Positions 53,299 to 62,664 of a stretch of DNA of 64,000 bases are shown here, in pieces. The notes beneath the pieces were generated by a model. It was not told the origin of the DNA and did not search any database. It saw only the letters and a program-made list of their open reading frames with translations. The translations under genes were made by a program, and so were the position numbers. This DNA comes from Acidobacteriota bacterium (GTDB lineage: Bacteria; Acidobacteriota; Blastocatellia; UBA7656): contig JBFMDH010000018.1 in assembly GCA_040754075.1 (NCBI GenBank), positions 62,001 through 126,000 on the forward strand. The letters run 5' to 3'. Each line of letters begins with the position of its first letter. Position 1 is the first letter of the stretch.

Positions 53299-56200
53299 TT
53301 AAAAATTAATCGTTGGTAAATTCGCGCCGCGTAATTGGTCATTCATCGCCTTCACATCCTTTTCTTTCACCTCCCGCCAACGCGCTAATAAATCTTTCAA
53401 AGCTTTTTGCGAATCTGTAAAAGCAGATTGCGCCTGTGCAGTTGGCGTGACATCTGCGCCTTCCACCAGATTCATTAGCGAAAGAAACTGCCCATTCAAA
53501 CGATTGAATGTCGGTTCCCCGGCAGCAGGCGCACCGAATCCGCCACCGCCGCCTTGTCCTTCAATTGATGCCGCTTTTTTATCCAATGCTGTCAATCCAT
53601 CAATGAGCGTGACTGCGCCTGTGCGTTTTTTCAAATCGTCAATCTGTTTTCGCATATTGCGGATTTGCATAATGGCTTGGCGCGACTCACGCATCGCTTC
53701 ATAACTGCCATAAGAAATCTCAAACATTTTTTGAATGCCTGCGGGTGGCGTCGTTACTCGCGGATCCATTTTTATCGTGAGGGGTTGCAAGTAACTTTTG
53801 CCATTCACCGTCAACTTCACGGTGTATTCACCGGGCAACACGGTTGGCCCCGAAGGTTCCGGTGGGGTGTCCTGATAAATCGCGGTCATCGGGTATGAAC
53901 GACGCACCTCATCAGGCGGCGCGTAATTCAAATCCCAAATCCAGCGTTGCATTCCGGCTTTTGCCGAAAGCACTCGCGGCGGTCGAAACCAGTAGGTCGG
54001 ATAGGGCAATTGTCTTTCATCAATCTGTTCTGCTTTATCATCACTTCTAAATCGCCTCAGCAATTTTCCTGACTTGTCAAAAATTTCAAGCACCACGGGT
54101 TCGCGAGCATCAGTTTTTAAATAATAATTCAAAATCGCGCCATCCGGTGGATTCTGCCCCATCGGTTCTTCCGGTGGAATCGGCGTATCGGTGTTTAAAC
54201 TTCGACGAATGCGGTAAGTGAGTTGCGGTTTGAATAAGGTTGCATCTGCGCTTGCAACCTGATCATTCATTTGTCTGAGTGGCGTCACATCATCCAGTAT
54301 CCAGAACGACCGCCCGTGTGTTCCCACAACCAAATCATCATCTTTAATCACTAAATCGCGAATCGAGGTTGCGGGCATATTAAGTCTCAGCGATTGCCAA
54401 TGTTCGCCATCGTCGAACGAAACATAAACCGCTTGTTCGGTTCCGGCATAAAGCAACCCTTTGCGCTCAGGGTCTTCACGCACGACATTGACAATGCCAC
54501 CCCCCGGAATGCCACTGGTAATTTCTTTCCAGGTCTTGCCACCATCATGGGTTTTATAAATGTGCGGACGCAAATCATCCAATCGGAATGTATTGATCGC
54601 CGCATATGCCGTGTTGTTATCGAAATGCGACGCATCCATCAATGATACTTTAGCCCACGATTTCAAAGCGGGCGGTGTGACATTCGTCCAATTTTTTCCA
54701 CCATCGCGCGTGATGTGAATCAGCCCATCGTCTGTGCCGACCCAAATCGTGTTGATGTCCTGACGTGAAGGCGCAATTGTATAAATCACCCCACGACGCG
54801 GCATGGTTTCCATGTCTTTGGTTCGATAGACGCCAATGTTTTCAGGAACCTCCCACTTTTCCCGTGAAAGGTCTGGGCTGATGGCTTCCCAACTCTGCCC
54901 GCCATTCATGGTTTTAAACAGCACATTCCCCGCATAATAAAGTGTTCGCTTATCTACCGGTGAAAAAATTACCGGAGCGGTTCTCAGAAAACGATACTTG
55001 CCGCTTCGGATTGCCTCAGGCGCGATGTTTTGCGTCTGTCCGGTCTTCCAATCATAGCGTGTGATTTTGCCGCCATAAGTTATATCAGGATTCAACGGGT
55101 CGGGCGCGACGTAACCGTATTCTTCGACGCCGACGGTTCGCCAATCGCGCCAAGTGATTGCGCCATAATCGCCGCGACTCGCAACCGCCGCAGAACCGCT
55201 CTCCTGTTGTCCGCTATAGACCCAGTAAGGAAAGCGATTGTCGGTAATCACATGATAAAACTGCGCCGTCGGTTGGTTGTACCAACTGCTCCAGGTTTCT
55301 CCGCCATTCACCGTAATGGTTGCGCCCTGGTCTGTAGCAAAAAGCATGATGTCGGGATTATCCGGGTTTATCCAAATCCGATGATAGTCGTCACCGCCCG
55401 GCGCGCCTTTAAACCCCGTCCAGTTTTTTCCACCATCAGTGGATTTATATGAAGCGGTATTGCCGACAAAAACAATTTCAGGATTTTTCGGATGCGGACG
55501 AATTTCGGCAAAATCCGAACCGCGCCCCCAGGTTCGCGCATCACTACTGACTTTGCGCCAATTCGCGCCGCCATCATCGCTGCGATAGATGCCGCCCTGT
55601 TGCGGATTGGCATCAACCGTCGCATAAATGATTTGTGAATTGCTTCGTGATATGCCAAAACCGATGCGCCCTAACCCTTGTGCAAAAGTCGGCAAGCCTT
55701 TGGTCAATTTATTCCAGGTGTTGCCGCCATCTGTGGATTTGAAGAGTCCGCTTTCCTGCCCTTGCCACGCGCCATTTTCCCAGGGTCCCTGGCGTCCCGC
55801 CCATAAATCCGCATAAAGGATTTGTGAATTATTGGGGTCAAATTCTACTTGTATCGCGCCGGTGTTTTCATCTTTGTATAAAACTCGCGTCCAGGTTTCG
55901 CCGCCATCGGTTGAACGATAAACGCCGCGCTCGGTATTTGGTCCATAAGGATGACCGAGTGCCGCTACGAAAACCCGGTTGGGGTCTTTCGGGTCGATAC
56001 AAACGCCGCCAATCTGTTGGGCATCCTTGAGACCCACATTGCGCCAGCTCTTGCCGCCATCGGTCGATTTATAAACTCCGTCGCCGGTTGCAAGGTCAGG
56101 GCGTTGCAAGCCTTCACCACACCCAACGTAGATGATATTCGGATTTGAAGGGGCAACGGCGAGGTCACCAATTGAACCTGTCGGCTGCTCATCGAAGATG

Positions 56201-56451
56201 GGTTTCCAGGTGCGCCCAAAATCATTGGTCTTCCACACGCCGCCATTGTTCACGCCGATATAAAAGACATTGGGTTGCCCCGGCACTCCGCACGCGCCAA
56301 CCGTGCGACCGGCGCGAAACGGGCCAATACACCGCCAGCGCAGGTTCTGGTAATACTTCTGATCAAACTGTTGAGCCGATATATTAGGAAACATACTGAA
56401 AAGTAATGACAGACCAAACATGAATGAAAAGATGCGGCGTAGTGAAATCAC
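53299..56451 (-). CDS. Secreted sortilin/VPS10-like BNR-repeat propeller protein
   Basis: Protein of 1050 residues. It starts at GTG with GGAGG 7 bases upstream and has a signal peptide ending NISAQQ. Repeated Asp-box/BNR motifs (KSTDGGKSWRN, RSTDGGETWTR, KSTDGGNTWNK, RSDDGGANWRK) form one or two beta-propellers over about 30-750. The rest holds a beta domain and a helical C-terminus with RRFRSDDKAEQ and MRKQIDDLKKR. Such proteins are abundant in Acidobacteria and resemble glycosidase or sortilin propellers; activity is unknown. It is transcribed with, or just after, the M24 peptidase gene. Confidence 0.85.
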   Translation of the reverse strand: MISLRRIFSFMFGLSLLFSMFPNISAQQFDQKYYQNLRWRCIGPFRAGRTVGACGVPGQPNVFYIGVNNGGVWKTNDFGRTWKPIFDEQPTGSIGDLAVAPSNPNIIYVGCGEGLQRPDLATGDGVYKSTDGGKSWRNVGLKDAQQIGGVCIDPKDPNRVFVAALGHPYGPNTERGVYRSTDGGETWTRVLYKDENTGAIQVEFDPNNSQILYADLWAGRQGPWENGAWQGQESGLFKSTDGGNTWNKLTKGLPTFAQGLGRIGFGISRSNSQIIYATVDANPQQGGIYRSDDGGANWRKVSSDARTWGRGSDFAEIRPHPKNPEIVFVGNTASYKSTDGGKNWTGFKGAPGGDDYHRIWINPDNPDIMLFATDQGATITVNGGETWSSWYNQPTAQFYHVITDNRFPYWVYSGQQESGSAAVASRGDYGAITWRDWRTVGVEEYGYVAPDPLNPDITYGGKITRYDWKTGQTQNIAPEAIRSGKYRFLRTAPVIFSPVDKRTLYYAGNVLFKTMNGGQSWEAISPDLSREKWEVPENIGVYRTKDMETMPRRGVIYTIAPSRQDINTIWVGTDDGLIHITRDGGKNWTNVTPPALKSWAKVSLMDASHFDNNTAYAAINTFRLDDLRPHIYKTHDGGKTWKEITSGIPGGGIVNVVREDPERKGLLYAGTEQAVYVSFDDGEHWQSLRLNMPATSIRDLVIKDDDLVVGTHGRSFWILDDVTPLRQMNDQVASADATLFKPQLTYRIRRSLNTDTPIPPEEPMGQNPPDGAILNYYLKTDAREPVVLEIFDKSGKLLRRFRSDDKAEQIDERQLPYPTYWFRPPRVLSAKAGMQRWIWDLNYAPPDEVRRSYPMTAIYQDTPPEPSGPTVLPGEYTVKLTVNGKSYLQPLTIKMDPRVTTPPAGIQKMFEISYGSYEAMRESRQAIMQIRNMRKQIDDLKKRTGAVTLIDGLTALDKKAASIEGQGGGGGFGAPAAGEPTFNRLNGQFLSLMNLVEGADVTPTAQAQSAFTDSQKALKDLLARWREVKEKDVKAMNDQLRGANLPTINF

Positions 56452-56480
56452 AATTTACCTCCGGGAGAATTTTTTGAACG

Positions 56481-56590
56481 ACCGAACAAATGCAATCATC
56501 GGAACAAACGGCATTTGATTTTTAATCGTGGCTTAGCATATTTACAGCAATTGCGCTTTTCGTCAGTTCGGTTATTTCCGTTTGTTCGGT
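56481..56590. repeat. Dispersed palindromic repeat, family A copy 2
   Basis: ACCGAACAAA (56481-56490) pairs with TTTGTTCGGT (56581-56590). The right arm ATTTCCGTTTGTTCGGT at 56574-56590 matches the right arm of copy 1 at 14014-14030 in all but one position. It lies between the M24 and VPS10-like genes. Confidence 0.6.
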
Positions 56591-56617
56591 AATCTTTTTC
56601 AAGTTTTTGTTAAAAAT

Positions 56618-57868
56618 TTAAGCCGAAGCACAAGGCTCCGTAAGCGATGCGGCTTGACCCGTAAATAACTCTGCGCCGGTCTCTGTAATCACCATGATGT
56701 CTTCAAGCCGCACACCGAATTCGCCAGGTATGTAAATTCCCGGCTCGTTACTAAAGGTCATTCCCGGTTCAAGTTTGGTTTTATTGCCGCGCACCAGATA
56801 AGTCCACTCGTGCCCGTCGAGTCCGATGCCATGTCCGACACGATGCGTGAAGAATTTATAATCAGGACCGAAGCCTGCATCAACGATGACTTTTCTGGCT
56901 GCGGCATCAATATCTTCACAGGCAGCACCGGGTCGCGCAGTCTTTAATGCCGCTTTTTGAGCGCGATGTTCAATCTCCCAAACTTTTAATTGTCGCTCGG
57001 TTGGTTTACCAAAAACCGTTGTCCGGGTGATGTCTGATTTATAACCTTCAACGCTGCAACCGCCATCAACCAAAACGATTTCACCTTCACGAAGTTTTTG
57101 TGGAACCACGGTTCCGTGTGGAGATGCCGACCATTCTCCGAATAAAACCAAGGCTCCACCTGATGAACCGAGTTTTTGATGCGCGGCTGCGATATTGGCT
57201 CCGAGTTCGACGTGGGTCATTCCCTCTCGAAGCGTTGAAAGCGCCGCATCATAGGCTTTCAGAGTGATTTGATTGGCGAGTTTCATCAGCGCCAGTTCAT
57301 TTGCTGATTTGACTCGTCGACAACGCGCTGTTACCGGGTCGGCGCTCACGATTTTCAATTGCGGCGCGGCTTTTGCCACGCCATTTGCAAATCGGAAATC
57401 GACGGTTTCTTCAATACCGAGAGAACCGGTAGTGATGCCTCTGTCCTTTAAAATCGTCGCCGCAATCTGATAAGGACTTTCATGCTCTTCCCATACCCGC
57501 ACATCGTTACCGAATTTGATTTGTTCAAGTGCGCGCCCCTTTTCAAATGCCGGGGTGATGTACGCCGGTTCTCCTTTGGCGGGAAAAATCATGCCAAAAA
57601 GCCTTTCACTGATTCCCCACTGCGCGCCTGTGAAGTAATAAAGACTTGAACCACCGGTTAGAAAAATGGCATTGAGTTTAGCTTCGCGCATAAACTGCCG
57701 CGCCTTTTCCTGCCGCTCTAAATATTCTTCACGCGGAATCGGTTTGACGTTTCCGGTCATTGATTTTAGGGAAGCAATCGGTTGGGGTAACTCTCTTTGC
57801 TGGTTAAATGCAACGGTCAATGCGGAAAATGCGCTTAATTTCATGAAATCCCGGCGATCCAGACTCAT
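56618..57868 (-). CDS. Tat-exported M24 family metallopeptidase (Xaa-Pro peptidase-like)
   Basis: Protein of 416 residues with a twin-arginine signal (SLDRRDFMKLSAFSALTVAF), so export folded. The M24 domain has all five metal ligands: Asp and Asp in LVDGGCSVEGYKSDITRT, His in VGHGIGLDGHEW, Glu in SNEPGIYIP and Glu in VRLEDIMVIT. It cleaves N-terminal residues before proline, or creatinase-like substrates. GGAGG precedes the chosen ATG; a TTG one codon earlier is possible. It pairs with the VPS10-like gene downstream, suggesting shared peptide handling. Confidence 0.9.
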   Translation of the reverse strand: MSLDRRDFMKLSAFSALTVAFNQQRELPQPIASLKSMTGNVKPIPREEYLERQEKARQFMREAKLNAIFLTGGSSLYYFTGAQWGISERLFGMIFPAKGEPAYITPAFEKGRALEQIKFGNDVRVWEEHESPYQIAATILKDRGITTGSLGIEETVDFRFANGVAKAAPQLKIVSADPVTARCRRVKSANELALMKLANQITLKAYDAALSTLREGMTHVELGANIAAAHQKLGSSGGALVLFGEWSASPHGTVVPQKLREGEIVLVDGGCSVEGYKSDITRTTVFGKPTERQLKVWEIEHRAQKAALKTARPGAACEDIDAAARKVIVDAGFGPDYKFFTHRVGHGIGLDGHEWTYLVRGNKTKLEPGMTFSNEPGIYIPGEFGVRLEDIMVITETGAELFTGQAASLTEPCASA

Positions 57869-57975
57869 CAATTTATCCTCCCTGATTGGTAATTCTGCTG
57901 ATTATGAAATTGAAAATAGCAGCGCAATCATGCAAGAGCAGATAAACAATGTCAATTTCGTTATTTGTTTCATGC

Positions 57976-58890
57976 TTATCGGCAATGCTCTATTAAAAGA
58001 TTGCGCATCCATTGATGGGCAGGGTCGTTATGGAAGCGTTCATGCCAAAGCAAAGTTAAACGAAATGGCGGAATCGCTATCGGTAAAGGCAGCACTTGAA
58101 GTTTCAATTGTTTGGAAAATTTTTTTGCCAGCGATTCAGGAATCGTCGCAATTAAATCGGTTTCTGATACCGCAAAAGGCACAGTGGTGAAATGCGGAAC
58201 GTGAACCACCGTGCGCCGCGAGAGACCTTTTTGCGCCAGTAACGTATCAATCACCCCTTGTCCCTGTTGCTTATAAAACACCGCGATATGGTCGGCTTCT
58301 GCATATTGTTTGATCGAGAGTTTATTCTGAATCAGCGGATGCGTTTTGCGTGCAATGCAAACGTTACCTTCTTCCCACAACAACTCCGAACGCGCGCTGG
58401 AATCGAGAACCAGCGGGTTTGGTGAAAGACTGATTGCCAGATCAAATGATTCGGTCAACTCCGATGCGGTCGGCGGTTCAAATAAATTTCGTGGGCGATG
58501 CAGCCGCAGCTTAATCCCCCTGGCTCGCGCGCGCAGCGTCTGGAGTAACCTCATCAATAAGGTGATTTCAATATAATCATTGGCGAGGATATGAAAGGTT
58601 CGTCTGGATTCCGTATGATTAAAGGCGCGTTTGGAATCCAATGCTTCACGTAACTTTGACAGCGCGAGATGCACCGGTTCGCTCAGGGTTTGGGCGGTCG
58701 GTGTGGGAATCATCCCGGTTGAAGTTTTAATGAACAACTGATCATTGAAGGTGCGACGCAATCGGGTTAAGGCGTTACTCATTGCCGGTTGACTGAGTCC
58801 GATGCGCTTTGCGGCGCGCGTCACCTGACGTTCATCCATCAAGGCTTCAAAAACCAGTAATAGATTCAAATCAATAGCTTCTAAATTCAT
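57976..58890 (-). CDS. LysR family transcriptional regulator
   Basis: Protein of 304 residues. N-terminal helix-turn-helix (QVTRAAKRIGLSQPAMSNALTRLR), then an effector-binding domain with a NodD/SyrM-like sequence. ATG 58890 gives the typical start MNLEAIDLNLLLVFEAL; longer frames run into the intergenic region. It is divergent from the serine hydrolase gene and probably controls it and itself. Confidence 0.9.
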   Translation of the reverse strand: MNLEAIDLNLLLVFEALMDERQVTRAAKRIGLSQPAMSNALTRLRRTFNDQLFIKTSTGMIPTPTAQTLSEPVHLALSKLREALDSKRAFNHTESRRTFHILANDYIEITLLMRLLQTLRARARGIKLRLHRPRNLFEPPTASELTESFDLAISLSPNPLVLDSSARSELLWEEGNVCIARKTHPLIQNKLSIKQYAEADHIAVFYKQQGQGVIDTLLAQKGLSRRTVVHVPHFTTVPFAVSETDLIATIPESLAKKFSKQLKLQVLPLPIAIPPFRLTLLWHERFHNDPAHQWMRNLLIEHCR

Positions 58891-58899
58891 AATGTGAAT
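58885..58899. promoter_or_regulatory. Palindrome overlapping the LysR start codon
   Basis: ATTCA-TAATG-TGAAT, the T-N11-A pattern favoured by LysR regulators. It covers the start codon, so it may serve autoregulation. Confidence 0.3.
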
Positions 58900-59004
58900 A
58901 CCAAACATCATAATAATCCATAAAACAAATGTTAAGGACAACCGTTTAATCAGAGGCAAACCGTTATATAAATAATTTCAGAGAATCAAAAAGGAGTTCT
59001 TAAA

Positions 59005-60483
59005 ATGAAAAGATTACATTCAACTATCCTTTCATTAGTGATGGTTGTTTCAGTATTTTCACCATCAATTATTGCCCAACAAACAACCGATGCGGGTAAC
59101 GATACCCCGGCGGTTCGTCGCGCTATCGAACTTGGAAAAGTTATCAGCATGGGAAATCGCGCCGAAGCGAAAAAGTATGTTGCGGAAAATTATGCGCCTT
59201 CGTTTTTGAAAGTGCCGGTTGCAACGCATCTCGATTTTATTGCCAAGCTTTATGACTGGTCACGCGGATTGGAATTCCACAGCGTCAAAGTATCCAAGCC
59301 CAACGAAACCGGGGTATTTTTTAAAAATAAATTAGCCGGTTGGACAATCATCTATGTTCGTGTCGAACCCGACGCGCCTAATCGCATCACCGGCATCGGA
59401 CTTGATGAACCACAGGCTCCGGCAACTGCGCGTTTGACTAAAAAACTATCCGATGAAGAAATCGCCAAAGAACTTGATAGCTATCTGCAAAAATTAGTTG
59501 CCGCAGATTTATTTTCCGGCACCGTACTGATTGCCAAAGACGGAAAGCCGATTTATCGAAAAGCTTTTGGTATAGCGAACAAAGATTTCAACGTTGCCAA
59601 TCGCATCGATACCAAATTCAACCTCGGTTCAATGAACAAGATGTTTACCTCGGTAGCCATCGCGCAATTGGTCGAACGCGGGAAACTTTCTTTTGATGAC
59701 CCACTGTCTAAATTTTTACCGGAATTTCCTGATAAAGAGTCGGCGCAAAAAATTAAAATCAAACACCTGCTCAGCCACACGTCGGGGTTGGGAAGCTATT
59801 TCAACAAAAAATTCTTTGAGTCATCACGCGAAAATTTCCGTACCGTTGATGAGATGATGAAGTTAGCCGAAGGTGAAAAGTTACAATTTGAACCTGGGAC
59901 GAAATGGAGCTACAGCAACACGGGAATGCTGGTGCTTGGAAAGGTCATCGAAGTTGCTTCCGGTCAAAGTTATTTTGATTACATTCGCGAAAATATTTAC
60001 AAACCCGCCGGAATGGTCAATTCGGATTGTTATGAACTCGACAAGGTTAATACGAATCTGGCGGTTGGCTACGAAAAGCAATACACCGAAGCGGGTATTC
60101 AATTCACCAATAATATTTTCAAACATGTGATGCGCGGCGGACCTGCCGGTGGGGGTTACTCGACGGTTGATGATTTGTTGAATTTCGCGGTTGCGTTGCG
60201 GGCGGGTAAATTGGTCGGACAAGAGTACGTGAAAACTTTACTGACCGCCAAACCTGAATTGAATTCAAAAGATTATGGTTACGGATTTGATATAGAGCAT
60301 GAGCCTTCTATCGTTGGACACGGTGGCGGCTTTCCGGGCATCAGTTCAAATCTGGATATGTTTTTGAGTAGTGGTTACAACGCCGCCGTGATGTCAAATT
60401 ATGGCTTGGCAGCTATTCACGTTAAAAATAAGATTCGCGAATTAATCACCGTCGGGCAAACACCACAAAGCGCCAGTCGCTAG
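59005..60483 (+). CDS. Secreted serine hydrolase, beta-lactamase class C family
   Basis: Protein of 492 residues with a signal peptide (LHSTILSLVMVVSVFSPSIIAQQ) and about 115 residues of unknown N-terminal domain. The penicillin-binding/AmpC-like domain (about 155-480) has the nucleophile motif SMNK, the Tyr motif YSN and HGG as KTG equivalent. Enzymes of this group include esterases and D-aminopeptidases, so antibiotic resistance is not implied. AAAGGAG precedes the ATG. A direct repeat AACCGTT occurs twice upstream (58941 and 58960 area). Confidence 0.88.
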   Translation: MKRLHSTILSLVMVVSVFSPSIIAQQTTDAGNDTPAVRRAIELGKVISMGNRAEAKKYVAENYAPSFLKVPVATHLDFIAKLYDWSRGLEFHSVKVSKPNETGVFFKNKLAGWTIIYVRVEPDAPNRITGIGLDEPQAPATARLTKKLSDEEIAKELDSYLQKLVAADLFSGTVLIAKDGKPIYRKAFGIANKDFNVANRIDTKFNLGSMNKMFTSVAIAQLVERGKLSFDDPLSKFLPEFPDKESAQKIKIKHLLSHTSGLGSYFNKKFFESSRENFRTVDEMMKLAEGEKLQFEPGTKWSYSNTGMLVLGKVIEVASGQSYFDYIRENIYKPAGMVNSDCYELDKVNTNLAVGYEKQYTEAGIQFTNNIFKHVMRGGPAGGGYSTVDDLLNFAVALRAGKLVGQEYVKTLLTAKPELNSKDYGYGFDIEHEPSIVGHGGGFPGISSNLDMFLSSGYNAAVMSNYGLAAIHVKNKIRELITVGQTPQSASR

Positions 60484-60527
60484 GGCTTTTTTAAACGCAG
60501 GCGAAAGTGCTTTTTTCAACTTCTTTT

Positions 60528-60585
60528 AAGGTAACGATTGAGAGTAGCGACAATTTAAGTAAGCCTCTCAGTCGTTACCTTTTTC
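60528..60585 (+). terminator. Rho-independent terminator of the serine hydrolase gene
   Basis: AAGGTAACGATTGAGAG pairs with CTCTCAGTCGTTACCTTT with one internal mismatch and a 20-base loop, followed by T-rich sequence. Confidence 0.75.
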
Positions 60586-60718
60586 ATTTTTCGATTAACC
60601 ATTCTTTAAAATCCCTTTTCGCTGAATAGTCATCTGCTTTTTCAATCGTCGATCAACAAATATTTAGAGTTGACTACCGACAACGGAATTTCGTGTTGTA
60701 GAATGCTTCTCATCAATT

Positions 60719-62032
60719 ATGGCAAGATTTTTACACATTGCTGACGTTCATCTGGGAATCAAGCGATACAATTTACCCGACCGAACCGGGGATTTTTTTC
60801 GCGCCTGGAGCGAAGTCATCGAACGCTTTGCAATTACCCGTCGGGTTGATTTTGTTCTCATTGCCGGTGATTTATTCGACCGTCGCGTCGTCGAACCGCA
60901 AGCCGCCAATCACGCGATGGCGATGCTTATGAAACTTAAAGAAGCGCAGATTCCGGTGGTCGTCATCGAAGGAAATCACGACCAGCACGAAGCCACCTCG
61001 CGGTTCAGTTGGCTTCGCAGTTTTTCGCAATGGGGATTCATTCATCTGCTCGAACCCGGCTGGTCGGATGGGTCGCCCTATTTATCGGCGTGGAACGAAG
61101 AGACCAGGAAAGGCGCATACATAGACATTGCCGATGCGCGAATCTTCGGTTCAACCTGGTATGGGTCGACGGTTGGCAATGTCTTGCCGCTTCTTGCACA
61201 AGCAACGCTGGATAACCGTCGCGAAAATGCCACCAACATCATGCTTTTGCATTCGGATATCGAAGGGCAACTCAACCACAAAGTTCAACACGCCATCTCG
61301 ATTTCAAAGTTAATTACCATGCGCGATGCCGTCGATTATCTGGCGCTCGGTCATACACACAAAAAGTTCGATATTGAAGGCTGGGCTTACAATCCGGGTT
61401 CACTTGAAGCCTGTAGCATTGATGAAATCGACAATCCGCGAGGCGCTTTCATCACCGAAACCGAAGGCAAAAAAATCACCACCGAATTTATCACCGCCGG
61501 ACAAGATTATTTCCAGCGTCCATTCAAACGCATCACACATGAAATCAGCGGGCACGAAGAACCCGAAGCGGTTCGTGAAGAGGTTTTTGAAACCTTGAAA
61601 AAACATTGCGCGGGTTATGACGACATCGAAGACAATCAAAAACCGATTATCGAACTTTCTTTGCGCGGACAACTCGGATTTAAAAATTCACTGCTGCGGT
61701 TGAATGAAATCAAAGAACGCGCCAATGATGAATTCAACCTGCTGGGCTTGATTGTCAACAACAAAACCATTCCCAAACAACTGGCGGTTGCCGTTGGCTT
61801 GTCGCGCGATATTTCCAGAAGCGAACGGGAATTGCGCGTCATCGAAGATTTGATTCGCCAGGACGCGCGTTTTGCGCCGCAGGCAGCCGAAATTGCGCCG
61901 GTCGTCGCCACCGTCAAGAAGATGCTACTGGAAGGCGAAACGGTCGAAAAAATTTTACATTTGATTGAAGCCAGACTTTTTCAACCGGCGCTCTACTCTC
62001 CCGAATCAGCTTTTGCGGAAGGAGCGGATTGA
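60719..62032 (+). CDS. SbcD/Mre11-like DNA exonuclease
   Basis: Metallophosphoesterase nuclease of 437 residues. It has the di-metal motifs LHIADVHLG, IAGDLFDRR, EGNHD, LLHSD and LGHTHKKF, and YNPGSLE, in the order typical of SbcD/Mre11. It probably processes DNA ends or hairpins. The usual ATPase partner SbcC is not encoded in the window. The next gene overlaps by ATGA. Confidence 0.9.
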   Translation: MARFLHIADVHLGIKRYNLPDRTGDFFRAWSEVIERFAITRRVDFVLIAGDLFDRRVVEPQAANHAMAMLMKLKEAQIPVVVIEGNHDQHEATSRFSWLRSFSQWGFIHLLEPGWSDGSPYLSAWNEETRKGAYIDIADARIFGSTWYGSTVGNVLPLLAQATLDNRRENATNIMLLHSDIEGQLNHKVQHAISISKLITMRDAVDYLALGHTHKKFDIEGWAYNPGSLEACSIDEIDNPRGAFITETEGKKITTEFITAGQDYFQRPFKRITHEISGHEEPEAVREEVFETLKKHCAGYDDIEDNQKPIIELSLRGQLGFKNSLLRLNEIKERANDEFNLLGLIVNNKTIPKQLAVAVGLSRDISRSERELRVIEDLIRQDARFAPQAAEIAPVVATVKKMLLEGETVEKILHLIEARLFQPALYSPESAFAEGAD

Positions 62033-62664
62033 TGGCGAAACCTGCGGAAGAAGGCGAAGTTTGGGAATGGCGAGCATTCGGCAAAGCCGGGAAAAAACTG
62101 CTGAAAAAAATCGAAAGCTATCCAATCCGCTTAGACCCGAATGGCAAACCGCTCAATAACCTGATTGGGCAAGACCTCTATCTCATCTCTTCAACCAGCA
62201 AACATAACATCAAGCTGAGAAAATCCATCGGCAGCGCCTGGGTTTTGAAATTTAAATTACTGCTGAAATCGTCTGCCGCGAAAATCGAACTTTACAGCGA
62301 AAGCAATAAAAAAACCTTCCGCTTTCCGCTAAAACCCCGGACGCTGAAAGATACTTGCAATCTGTTGAATGTTTCGATTCCCAAAATTAAAACTACCAAA
62401 ATAAAAGCCGAAAAATTTATTAAACTATTCGCTCAAGCATCACCGGAAATTCAACTGTTGCTGGTTGGCAAAGTGCGTTCACAATACCAGACGCCATTTG
62501 GCTGGATTGAGATTGCCGAAGTGACGTTTCCTTCGCGCCGCATTCAATCAATCTCTTTACATGCGTTTGATCGCAAAGATATTAACAAGATGCTCAAAGA
62601 TTTACCGGTCAATAAAAAATTAAAGGTCATGAATTATCTGGAGGCTTGTCGAAAGTGGGCTTGA
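62029..62664 (+). CDS. Unknown protein, possibly CYTH-like
   Basis: Protein of 211 residues encoded in overlap with the SbcD-like gene. Its order of motifs (EVWEWRAFG, then DLYLISSTSKHNIKLRKS, LKFKLLL, KIELYSES, FRFPL) resembles the strand pattern of CYTH triphosphatase/adenylyl cyclase tunnels, where charged residues bind triphosphate. The acidic metal pair is not obvious, so this is a weak fold guess. If correct, a triphosphate-binding protein is tied to the nuclease. No signal peptide or TM. Confidence 0.5.
   Translation: MMAKPAEEGEVWEWRAFGKAGKKLLKKIESYPIRLDPNGKPLNNLIGQDLYLISSTSKHNIKLRKSIGSAWVLKFKLLLKSSAAKIELYSESNKKTFRFPLKPRTLKDTCNLLNVSIPKIKTTKIKAEKFIKLFAQASPEIQLLLVGKVRSQYQTPFGWIEIAEVTFPSRRIQSISLHAFDRKDINKMLKDLPVNKKLKVMNYLEACRKWA

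Noticed and set aside
59005-60483. Antibiotic-resistance beta-lactamase
   Set aside because: Motifs fit the wider class C serine hydrolase family, which mostly holds esterases and peptidases; no evidence of resistance.
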